From NCBI RefSeq assembly GCF_004217095.1, contig NZ_SHKO01000001.1:620001-684000 (forward strand): DNA of 64,000 nt, written 5' to 3'. A program made the translations under genes and the position numbers. The notes beneath the pieces were generated by a model. It did no database searches. It saw only the letters and a list, made by a program, of their open reading frames with translations, and was not told the origin of the DNA. Shown here piece by piece: positions 53,837-61,316 of this stretch. Numbering within the stretch: the first letter of the stretch is position 1; every line of letters starts with the position of its first letter. This DNA comes from Advenella incenata. Its GTDB lineage: Bacteria > Pseudomonadota > Gammaproteobacteria > Burkholderiales > Burkholderiaceae_B.

Positions 53837-54232
53837 ATGTACAACATTACTTCATTAGGCGGCGGATATTTGGGATTTCCGGACTGCTGTAAAACGCCGC
53901 CAGCCATGCTCCCCATCCCTTACCCGAACTTCGGGACGCACTTGTTGGCGCCTAACCCCTGCTTTCGCCTGCTGTTTTGTTGTGCTCCCGTGCATAACAA
54001 AGGCACCAAGAAAATTATCTCTTTCGGTGATCAACCTGGCGTTGCCGGCGGTATTGCCTCGCAGGTTTTTATGAGCCAGACCTCGCATCTGGCCAATTAC
54101 TCGACAACCTATAAATTGAATAATAAACCGTCGGTCAGGCTATCAGGTGTAGAAAAGAGTAATCGCAGAAACGTTATCGTGATGGATATCATTCCTAGTT
54201 TCCAATTTAAAAACCAGTGTTTCGCGGGATGA
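53837..54232 (+). CDS. PAAR-like DUF4150 protein
   Basis: A 131-residue protein: CCKTPPAMLPIPYPNFG, then NKGTKKIISFGDQPGVAGGI and SGVEKSNRRNVIVMDIIPSF, the DUF4150 signature of PAAR-like spike-tip proteins. The metal-binding cysteines of classical PAAR are not required in this family. There is no C-terminal toxin extension, so it should carry a separately encoded effector. It starts 21 bases after the pentapeptide gene. Confidence 0.88.
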   Translation: MYNITSLGGGYLGFPDCCKTPPAMLPIPYPNFGTHLLAPNPCFRLLFCCAPVHNKGTKKIISFGDQPGVAGGIASQVFMSQTSHLANYSTTYKLNNKPSVRLSGVEKSNRRNVIVMDIIPSFQFKNQCFAG

Positions 54233-54239
54233 TGCCGTA

Positions 54240-54749
54240 TCAGGGGAGATCAGATTGCGGGGGCGCAATATCAGTTCGGGCAACGCCGTCGCCGTCGGAT
54301 TCAAACATTATTATCGCTTGTTCTTGCTCGGCGAGATAGCGCAACGGCAGGATCTGGCCCGCGGTAATGCGTATGTGATCTGGCAGCAGGGAGCGGATCA
54401 CGACGGGCGTTGCTGAAAACGACGTTTGCAATGTGATATCGTAAAACTCATCGGTATAGGTTTGCTCGCCAGCCCGCTCGATGTGCAGCACCGTGCCCGA
54501 GGCCGGTGCCCCATCCCGGAGTATTTTGTGTTTCAGCGTCTGCTCATCGCGCAAGGCTGTCCTGGCCTTGAGCAAATAAGGCAGTGATAGCATCCATAAG
54601 CCTAGCGCCAGTGCGTAACCGGCCGGGTGGGTCGTGGTCACCCAGGTCGCGACAACGACGATGATCGCAGCCGTTTGTGAAAAGAGCAAGAGATAGAACC
54701 ACTTGCGGGGAATATCGAGTCGACGTTGCTGGCCGTTTTTTAGAATCAT
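54240..54749 (-). CDS. Unknown membrane protein with two N-terminal helices
   Basis: A 169-residue protein. Two hydrophobic segments (WFYLLLFSQTAAIIVVVATW; YALALGLWMLSLPYLLKA) precede a soluble domain with SGTVLHIERAGEQTYTDEFY and PLRYLAEQEQAIIMFESDGD, a layout resembling DUF3592-like proteins. Its ATG overlaps the antiporter stop (ATGA), so it is translated after that gene. It converges with the PAAR-like gene. Function unknown. Confidence 0.75.
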   Translation of the reverse strand: MILKNGQQRRLDIPRKWFYLLLFSQTAAIIVVVATWVTTTHPAGYALALGLWMLSLPYLLKARTALRDEQTLKHKILRDGAPASGTVLHIERAGEQTYTDEFYDITLQTSFSATPVVIRSLLPDHIRITAGQILPLRYLAEQEQAIIMFESDGDGVARTDIAPPQSDLP

Positions 54750-57562
54750 GGCTGCTCCGTTGCGTCGTGGCGTCCGGATGTCAGCAGCGCTTGTGCTGGG
54801 GCCGGCGCCACGGATGGGCGTGCTTTGGCATCGTCCGTGTCGTTGTTGCTATCGGCAGCGGTATCGGTACGCAACCCCGACTCCGGCGAGGCAGTGTCGG
54901 CGCCGTCGGAAGTGGTGCCACTGTCACTATCATTATTTGCGGTAGCATGTGTGCCGGCAGCATCCGTCGCAGCGCGTGCCGGCTCGTCTGTTTCTTGTTT
55001 ACCCGAAATTCCCCCTGGGGCGGCGGCGGTTTCCGATTCGTCCATACCGTCTGTTGCATTTACCGATTTGGCAGCATATTGCTCCCACACTTCCAGCGCC
55101 CGCAGCCGATGTTTGACCACCAGGTCAATTTTTTCCTTGATATCAGGGAATTTTTTCATCAACGCATGAAAATCCCGTGCCTGCAGGAACAGCAGTTTGG
55201 AGTAGCCCATGGATCGCACGCTTTGCGTCAGGGTCTTATCGGTGAGCATGCTCAACTCACCCAGCATTTCACCTGAGCCCAGTTCCACGCGGGAAGAGTC
55301 GGGTAGCGTGATCAGAACCGCCCCGGAGGCGACAAAGAACATCAGTTTGTGGCCGTACCGGTCAACTTGCGGGACCGTTTGATTAGGCAGCATCAGGCGG
55401 GGCCGCAGCAGCTTGCTCAACTGCGTCAGGGCGGTATCGTCCATCTCTTCGAACAGTGGCACGCGCTTGACCAGTTCCTTGGCGCTGAGCGACACGTCCA
55501 GGCTGGGATGGCGAAACAGCGGCTCCCAACGTTTATTCACCTGGGCAATCAGGTTGTTATAGACTTCCTTGGTAATCAGCGACTGTTCGAGCATTTCGTT
55601 ATAGCGCGTCACTTCCAGTGAGCGGGCAATCCTGGCCAGATAATCTTCCTGGGTCCAGTGCGCATAGACCGGATAAGTCAGGTTCAGGGCGCTCAAGGCG
55701 GTGTCGATCGTGTGCAGCCTGGCGACCAGGATGCGTTCTGCCTTGCCGGCAATTTCCTGTCCCAGCAGGGGCCTCAGGTCATCGCGGCAGAAGCGGATCA
55801 ACTGGCTGACCACTGAGTGTTTGCTGATTAGTTTGATAATCCGCTGGGACAGTTCATGAGCCAGCCAGGGGCTGAAATTGAAATTGGTCTGCATGCGCAA
55901 GGCAATTTTGAACGCACTCGTATAACGTATGTCATAGCGCAGCGCGCGGGTGTAAGCCCGTGCGCCACCGGCACGGGCAGCATCGCCCAGATTCTCGGCA
56001 TTGGACAGCAGGGTCTGGGCCGCCTGCCAGGGAATCAGCTGTTTCTTTAGCGAATCAAAAAACAGTTCTTCTTCCCGGTTGGAAATAATCGCCAGCGCGA
56101 CAGAGAGTCGATCACCCTTGCTCAGATAGTCGGTTTCGTCTTTCTGAATGTCGGCCATCCCCTTGGCAAAGATGGCATCCACCTGTTGTTTGGCGCTGGC
56201 CTCCATTTTGAGCAGGCCGGCCAGTTCGTCGGTCTGTTCCTTGACGTCATCCAGGGCGATCACCAATGCCTGGTTGCGCAGCCCTTGCTCTACCGGACTG
56301 AGCTGATCCAGCCCGAGCTTGGAAATTAGCGGGCGCAGGGTAAGACCGTTGATCAGCAGTGTTGCCAGCACGTAGCAGGTGGTTGCCGCAGCGACAAAAT
56401 GACGCACATCGGCCGGAATTGCCGTCTGCTCCGTGACCGCCAGCGCCAGTGCAAGCGAGATCGCGCCCCTTAAGCCGCCCCAGCACATGACTGCGCGAAA
56501 AGGACGACTCACATAAGTCGACATTTTGAACATTGTCAGCAGGGGAATGACGCCAAAGACGACTGCAGCACGGGCGGCAAGCGTGGTGATGAACAATAGG
56601 ACAACCAGCAAGGCCTGCTTGAAATCGAGGTCAATGACCAGTCGCGGGATAAGCATGGCTGCCAGAATGAAAATCAGCGAATTGGCCCAGAACCCGAACT
56701 GCTCCCATGCGTGCCCAAGCTGCTCGAAGGTGGAGGGTGACATCCGCGTGCGGCCTGCCGAACCCACAACCAGTCCTGCCACCACAGTAGCCACGACACC
56801 GGAAACATGGAAATAATGCTCGGAAATAAAGAACGTCAGATAGGCGGTGCAGATGGTCAGGCTGATCTCGGCAGTGGGCCAGCCGCGCATGTAATGAAAA
56901 AGCCGGCAGGTAATATGGCCAAAAATGAAGCCGATGAGGCCGCCAATCAGGAAGCTGTACAGAAAGTGACCAGCGATGTTTTCAATACTGAGCGGGGCAT
57001 CGCGGGTAATAACGGATATGAAAACGGTGTACAGGGCAATGGCCGCAGCGTCATTGAGCAGGGATTCGCCTTCTACCAGTGTGGTCAGGCGTTTGGGCGC
57101 GCCCACTTCGCGAAAGATGCCGACTACGGCCACCGGGTCGGTAGTGGCCACAATGGCGCCAAGCAGCAGGCACACCGCCAGGCTGTAGCCTGAGAACTCG
57201 GCCATGATCATGCCGACGCTCACGGTGCAGACCAAAACGGCCACAATGGCCATGGTCAGTATCGGGCTGATGTCGACCATAATGCGACGCACATTCATCG
57301 CCATGGATGTTTCAAATAGCAGGATGGGCAGGAAAACAATCAGAAAGGTCTGGGACGAAATGGAAAACCCGTGCAGGGCATGCAGGAAATCGCCAATGAA
57401 GGGCCAGTGAATGCCATTGGCCTGAACGATCAGTCCCAATGCGCCGCCTAAAATTGCGAGCGTGACGGTGTGCGGCAAACCCAGCCGGCTTGCCAGCGAG
57501 GGCATAAAACAGGCAATCGTCAGCAGCCCGGCCAGTGCAAATACGAAGTATTGGATTTCCAT
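54746..57562 (-). CDS. Na+/H+ antiporter (NhaP/CPA1 type) with C-terminal cyclic-nucleotide-binding-like domain
   Basis: A 938-residue membrane protein. Residues 1-400 are the exchanger, with the paired GAIVATTDPVAVVGIFREVG motif and EGESLLNDAAAIALY. A long helical cytoplasmic region follows, then a cNMP-binding-like fold (about 700-810: VKRVPLFEEMDDTALTQLSK, LGSGEMLGELSMLTDKTLTQ). The last ~110 residues are Ala/Asp/Thr-rich and probably disordered. It exports Na+ or K+ in exchange for H+; nucleotide control is possible but the phosphate-binding arginine is not clear. Upstream lies a candidate small RNA or leader on the same strand. Confidence 0.9.
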   Translation of the reverse strand: MEIQYFVFALAGLLTIACFMPSLASRLGLPHTVTLAILGGALGLIVQANGIHWPFIGDFLHALHGFSISSQTFLIVFLPILLFETSMAMNVRRIMVDISPILTMAIVAVLVCTVSVGMIMAEFSGYSLAVCLLLGAIVATTDPVAVVGIFREVGAPKRLTTLVEGESLLNDAAAIALYTVFISVITRDAPLSIENIAGHFLYSFLIGGLIGFIFGHITCRLFHYMRGWPTAEISLTICTAYLTFFISEHYFHVSGVVATVVAGLVVGSAGRTRMSPSTFEQLGHAWEQFGFWANSLIFILAAMLIPRLVIDLDFKQALLVVLLFITTLAARAAVVFGVIPLLTMFKMSTYVSRPFRAVMCWGGLRGAISLALALAVTEQTAIPADVRHFVAAATTCYVLATLLINGLTLRPLISKLGLDQLSPVEQGLRNQALVIALDDVKEQTDELAGLLKMEASAKQQVDAIFAKGMADIQKDETDYLSKGDRLSVALAIISNREEELFFDSLKKQLIPWQAAQTLLSNAENLGDAARAGGARAYTRALRYDIRYTSAFKIALRMQTNFNFSPWLAHELSQRIIKLISKHSVVSQLIRFCRDDLRPLLGQEIAGKAERILVARLHTIDTALSALNLTYPVYAHWTQEDYLARIARSLEVTRYNEMLEQSLITKEVYNNLIAQVNKRWEPLFRHPSLDVSLSAKELVKRVPLFEEMDDTALTQLSKLLRPRLMLPNQTVPQVDRYGHKLMFFVASGAVLITLPDSSRVELGSGEMLGELSMLTDKTLTQSVRSMGYSKLLFLQARDFHALMKKFPDIKEKIDLVVKHRLRALEVWEQYAAKSVNATDGMDESETAAAPGGISGKQETDEPARAATDAAGTHATANNDSDSGTTSDGADTASPESGLRTDTAADSNNDTDDAKARPSVAPAPAQALLTSGRHDATEQP

Positions 57563-57640
57563 GCGAGAACATTTCTGGTACGGCGGAAATCAACTATACC
57601 CGGATATGTTTTTGTGCAGACCGATATTTTTGGCGCGGAC

Positions 57641-57669
57641 AAAAAAAAGGTGCTTCATGAAGAAGCACC
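57641..57669 (-). terminator. Rho-independent terminator
   Basis: On the minus strand GGTGCTTC-TTCAT-GAAGCACC (57669-57649) is an 8-bp stem followed by eight T residues (A-run 57641-57648 on the plus strand). It lies about 80 bases upstream of the antiporter start and 260 bases past rpoH, and would end the candidate small RNA. Confidence 0.88.
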
Positions 57670-57773
57670 CTTAACATCCGTTTCAAAGGGGAGGGGAAAG
57701 AGGAGAAGCAGAAACGGACGGATCCGAACATGTGTCAAGGACAGGGATGAGCGAATCATAGTAATTAGTCAAA
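57641..57773 (-). ncRNA. Candidate small RNA with C/U-rich (anti-Shine-Dalgarno-like) loop
   Basis: On the minus strand an RpoH-like promoter (GATGAA at 57804-57799, 13-base spacer, CCCCAT at 57785-57780) is followed by TCCGTTTC/GAAACGGA (57718-57711 with 57684-57677), an 8-bp stem whose 26-base loop contains UUCUCCUC and CCCCUCCCC, complementary to Shine-Dalgarno sequences. It ends in a strong terminator (57669-57641). The transcript would be about 130 nucleotides. It sits between rpoH (own terminator) and the antiporter, same strand, so an attenuated leader of the antiporter gene is the main alternative. Architecture resembles C/U-loop stress RNAs of other Proteobacteria. Confidence 0.45.
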
Positions 57774-57845
57774 CAGTTCATGGGGAAGTTCCGGCAATTT
57801 CATCCCGAATATTTCAGACGGTTACGTATCGGGAATTTGTCTGCT

Positions 57846-57879
57846 GAAAAAGGAAAGGGCACCGCAGTGGGTGCCCTTT
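57846..57879 (-). terminator. Terminator of rpoH
   Basis: AAAGGGCACC (57879-57870, minus strand reading) and GGTGCCCTTT (57863-57854) form a perfect 10-bp stem with a 6-base loop, followed by CCTTTTTC. It lies 51 bases past the rpoH stop. Confidence 0.82.
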
Positions 57880-57930
57880 GTTGCCTGCCGAAACGGCCTT
57901 ATGTCCTGAAGGCCTGATGGCATGACAGCG

Positions 57931-58809
57931 TTATGAGGCAAATGCGCCACGCATTTTCTTGAGCGCGGCCGATTCAATCTGGCGTATACGTTCGGCCGAC
58001 ACGCCGAATTCATCTGCCAATTCATGCAGGGTAGAGCCACCGCCCTCGTCCTGCAACCAGCGCGCCTCGATAATGCGACGAGAGCGGGGATCCAGGACCG
58101 CCAGGGCGTTTGAGACGCCGGTACCCTGCATATCGTCTTGGGCCCGACGATCCAGCACCGTACCAGGTTCCTGCTCTCCTTCGTCGGACAGATAGGAAAT
58201 GGGCGCGAAATCATCGCTGTCGTCGTCTTGCGATTCCAGCGACATGTCGCGGCCGGTCAGGCGCACTTCCATTTCGCTGACGTCTTGCGGACGCACGTTG
58301 AGTTTTGAGGCGATGCCTTCGATATGCTCTGGCGTGAGCGTCTGGCCATCGGGGCGCATGCTGCGCAAATTGAAAAATAGTTTGCGTTGCGCCTTGGTGG
58401 TCGCGATTTTCACTAACCGCCAGTTGCGGATGATGTATTCATGAATTTCGGCCTTGATCCAATGCACGGCAAAGGACACCAGGCGCACACCACGGGTCAC
58501 ATCGAAACGTTTGACCGCTTTCATGAGCCCGATATTGCCTTCCTGGATGAGGTCGGCGTGGGGCAGTCCATAGCCCAGATACTGGCGGGAAATGGAGACA
58601 ACCAGCCGCAGATGGGACATGATCAGTTCGCGCGCAGCGTTCAGATCGCCCTTTTCCTGAAGGGTCGCGCCCAATTCCTGCTCGCGCTCGGGCGTGAGCA
58701 TGGGGATGCGATTCACAGCACTAATGTAAGACTCGATCGTACCCAGCGCACCAGGATTGGTAATCGCGGAGGCAATCGAGTTTTGCAGTGTAAGCGCTTG
58801 ATTTGACAT
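57931..58809 (-). CDS. rpoH: RNA polymerase heat-shock sigma factor sigma-32
   Basis: A 292-residue RpoH. Visible are region 1.2/2.1 (SYISAVNRIPMLTPEREQEL), region 2.2-2.4 (HLRLVVSISRQYLGYGLPHA, DLIQEGNIGLMKAVKRFD, VSFAVHWIKAEIHEYIIRNW), the RpoH box (TTKAQRKLFFNLRSM) and region 4.2 (LHELADEFGVSAERIRQIES). ATG 58809 follows AGGAG; an ATG at 58842 would add an unsupported tail. A perfect CIRCE element 46 bases upstream indicates repression by HrcA, so heat-shock control is layered. It directs transcription of chaperone and protease genes. Confidence 0.97.
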   Translation of the reverse strand: MSNQALTLQNSIASAITNPGALGTIESYISAVNRIPMLTPEREQELGATLQEKGDLNAARELIMSHLRLVVSISRQYLGYGLPHADLIQEGNIGLMKAVKRFDVTRGVRLVSFAVHWIKAEIHEYIIRNWRLVKIATTKAQRKLFFNLRSMRPDGQTLTPEHIEGIASKLNVRPQDVSEMEVRLTGRDMSLESQDDDSDDFAPISYLSDEGEQEPGTVLDRRAQDDMQGTGVSNALAVLDPRSRRIIEARWLQDEGGGSTLHELADEFGVSAERIRQIESAALKKMRGAFAS

Positions 58810-58854
58810 GGTTTTGTATATCTCCTGACAAGGAATATTCAAAGTACTTATATA

Positions 58855-58881
58855 TTAGCACTCTCTGTCACCGAGTGCTAA
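58855..58881 (-). promoter_or_regulatory. CIRCE operator (HrcA binding site) upstream of rpoH
   Basis: TTAGCACTC, nine bases (TCTGTCACC) and GAGTGCTAA give an exact match to the CIRCE consensus TTAGCACTC-N9-GAGTGCTAA. It lies 46 bases before the rpoH ATG, where it would overlap the promoter or leader. HrcA bound here represses; heat-titrated GroEL releases it. The hrcA gene is not in the window. Confidence 0.95.
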
Positions 58882-59362
58882 TATTGAGTGGGCATAAGCT
58901 AAAAAGTTCCGTTTCAAATGGTTATTTGAGCAAGTTGTTCACCGTGTTGCCGGCCTTGGGGCCGAGCGCCTGCTGCCTGTTGTATCGCCCGGCACCGACA
59001 GCGTCGAACTTGGGAAATACGCAAAAATCCGTAACAAAAACCTGTTTTATACCGGTAAAGTTGAGCGCCGGCTTCGTTTTGCTGCGAGTGCGCTCGCTTA
59101 AATAGACGGTTTAATGTTCTGCTTGGCTTCAATAGCGTTGTGCTCTTAGTAAGACCGGTGGCGCGCCCAATTGTTCCCCAATCCGTTGACTCTGCGGTGC
59201 ATTGTGCAATAAGGGCAACGGGGCAACATGTGCCTTGAAGACAGGCTTTTAAAAAGGTGCCACAACTTGCCACTACAATTCACTATACGCCGTGAGTGGT
59301 CGTTCGGGTGGGGCGGTAACCGGGCAAGACCGCTGCGGGTCTGCCGGTTGCCTGACCAGCCT
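58882..59362. other. Gene-free gap between rpoH and S-formylglutathione hydrolase
   Basis: About 480 bases upstream of rpoH and downstream of the hydrolase gene, both leftward. No supported coding frame: the open frames here are short and lack family features. The rpoH promoter should be in the right-hand neighbourhood of the CIRCE element. No terminator for the hydrolase gene is evident; GGTAACCGGGCAAG and similar G+C-rich text near 59310-59360 shows no strong hairpin. Confidence 0.4.
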
Positions 59363-60214
59363 TTACTTCAGGCGCTCTGCATGAAAGCGCAGGTGATCTT
59401 CCATGAATGTGGAAATGAAGTAATAACCGTGGTCATAATGTTCATGACGCCGCAGCGTCAGGGGCTGGCCGGCCTTGGCGCAGGCCGCCTCAAGCAATTC
59501 CGGCAACAGCTGGCCATCAGCCAGGAATTTGTCGGCCAGGCCCTGATCGACCAGAATTCCGTCTGGGAACGGCGTGTTGGCTTGTTCCATCAGCTTGCTG
59601 GCATCGTAGTTTTCCCAACTTGTGCGATCCTTCCCCAAATAGCCGGTGAACGCTTTTTCACCCCAAGGGCAGTTCATTGGGGCGCTAATGGGCGCAAATG
59701 CCGATACCGAGCGAAATAGATCGGGGTTCTTCAAGGCAATGGTGAGCGCGCCGTGGCCACCCATGGAGTGCCCGAAAATGCCTGTACGGCTTTGGTCGCC
59801 GCCAAATTCAGGAATAAATTCCAGTAATTCTTTGGTCACGTAGCTGTACATTTTGTAGTTGTCTTTCCAGCCTGGTTCGGTGGCGTCCAGATAAAAGCCG
59901 GCGCCGGTGCCAAAATCCCAGCCGTCATCTTCGCTCGGTACGTTGGCGCCGCGCGGGCTGGTGTCTGGCGCCACCAGCAGCAAACCCAACTCTGCAGCCA
60001 TGCGTTGCGCGCCGGCCTTGGTCATGAACGTTTCTTCGGTACATGTCAGACCGGCCAGATAAATAAGGGCGGGCACCGGTCCACGTGCTGCCTGCGGCGG
60101 AATATAAACAGAAAACTGCATGGGCAGGCCAATTTCGCGCGAGTTATGGCGATAAAAGCGCTGCGTGCCATCAAAACAGTAATGTTCACTTAAAAGTTCA
60201 AGTTTGTCGCTCAT
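59363..60214 (-). CDS. fghA: S-formylglutathione hydrolase
   Basis: A 283-residue alpha/beta-hydrolase of the esterase D type. GIFGHSMGGHGAL holds the nucleophilic serine; GILVDQGLADKFL supplies the aspartate and HEHYDHGYYFI the histidine. YLAGLTCTEETFMTKAGAQR and SPRGANVPSEDDGWDFGTGA are characteristic. It hydrolyses S-formylglutathione to formate and glutathione in formaldehyde detoxification. The usual partner, glutathione-dependent formaldehyde dehydrogenase, is not adjacent. Confidence 0.96.
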   Translation of the reverse strand: MSDKLELLSEHYCFDGTQRFYRHNSREIGLPMQFSVYIPPQAARGPVPALIYLAGLTCTEETFMTKAGAQRMAAELGLLLVAPDTSPRGANVPSEDDGWDFGTGAGFYLDATEPGWKDNYKMYSYVTKELLEFIPEFGGDQSRTGIFGHSMGGHGALTIALKNPDLFRSVSAFAPISAPMNCPWGEKAFTGYLGKDRTSWENYDASKLMEQANTPFPDGILVDQGLADKFLADGQLLPELLEAACAKAGQPLTLRRHEHYDHGYYFISTFMEDHLRFHAERLK

Positions 60215-60395
60215 GGGTAGGCCCCTGCTCCTGATATGATGATTGTTGTCGGTTTTTTGCCAAATTTAAAGCTATGTTCTACCATAGCATTGTTTCAATC
60301 ATAGTTACAATATAGGAAAAAAATCGCCGGTAACCCTTGGGTCTTTCCGGTTTTCGGGGCCATGACGGCTTCTCATCCAAAGTACAGCACATTCC

Positions 60396-61112
60396 ATGGC
60401 CCGTTTACCCCGGCTTTATGCTCCCGGCATTCCACAACTGGTTCATGCCCGGTTTCTGTTTCCGCTTGCCACGCGTGCCGCAGCCGGCAGCCGGATTCTG
60501 GACACGTTGCAGAAATGGCTTTTCGACGGGCTTGCCCGGAACGGGGTCATGTTGCATGCGTGGACCCTGACTGATGACGGTATTCTGTTGCTGGCTACGC
60601 CCGGCGATGAAAAATCCCTGTCGCGGCTGATCCAGATGCTGGGCCGTAACTTGGCAACGACACTGCGCAGTGGTCCCGTTTTCAGCGGACGCTATCGTTC
60701 CACGCTGGTCGAGCCCGGTGTATGGGTCATCCCTGCCATGATCTGGCTGGAGTCGTGGGTAGCCCGGGAAAAGGGGGCCAGTGACAGCGAGTTGTGGCCG
60801 TGGTCTTCGGCCGGCTTTCATACCGGGGCCTTTATGGGCTCTTGCCCGGTCCTGAATGACCACGCCGATTACTGGTCTTCCGGCAACACGCCATTTGACA
60901 GGCAGGCGGCATACAAATATCGCTATACCGAGGGCCTCTCGTCAGGTCAATTGCAACAGATTGCACAGGCGCTGCACGGCCAATGGGCATTGGGTTCTGC
61001 GGGATTCATCAGCCAGCTTTGCTCGGTGGCCAGCCGGCGGCCAATGCAGGGCAGGCGAGGGCGTCCGCGCATCCAGCCGGTTCAGGAGCAGGGCCAGTCA
61101 CTGGAAGAATAG
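60396..61112 (+). CDS. REP-associated tyrosine-transposase-like protein, catalytic motifs lost
   Basis: A 238-residue protein with the frame of Y1/RAYT transposases: MARLPRLYAPGIPQLVHARF, VMLHAWTLTDDGILLLATPG, SLSRLIQMLGRNLATTL, FSGRYRSTLVE and WPWSSAGFHTG. The metal-binding HUH motif (normally PNHVHLL) reads DDGILLL, and the catalytic tyrosine region (YLLxxxRYIELNP) reads VIPAMIWLESWVA, so no transposition chemistry is expected. The frame is full length and intact, which suggests a retained, possibly domesticated DNA-binding role. A C-terminal basic tail (RRPMQGRRGRPRIQPVQ) supports nucleic-acid binding. Confidence 0.85.
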   Translation: MARLPRLYAPGIPQLVHARFLFPLATRAAAGSRILDTLQKWLFDGLARNGVMLHAWTLTDDGILLLATPGDEKSLSRLIQMLGRNLATTLRSGPVFSGRYRSTLVEPGVWVIPAMIWLESWVAREKGASDSELWPWSSAGFHTGAFMGSCPVLNDHADYWSSGNTPFDRQAAYKYRYTEGLSSGQLQQIAQALHGQWALGSAGFISQLCSVASRRPMQGRRGRPRIQPVQEQGQSLEE

Positions 61113-61316
61113 GTCGCAAGCGTCAGTGGCGGCCAGGGTTGGGCATCCTTCCTGTGATGGCGCATATGCATTTGCCGGACGCTTGCCGGGCAAACATAAA
61201 CAGGCAAAGGAGTCGTGAACAGGTCGTAGCAAACGGTCAGGGTTTTACAAAAATTTTACACTCGGCCCAGTAGAGTTGCGTATACTCCACTGTTTCCTGC
61301 TGATTCTGGAATTATT

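Noticed and set aside
58914-59273. 119-codon minus-strand frame in the rpoH upstream gap
   Set aside because: No ribosome binding site, no domain, unusual residue composition; the gap reads as non-coding.
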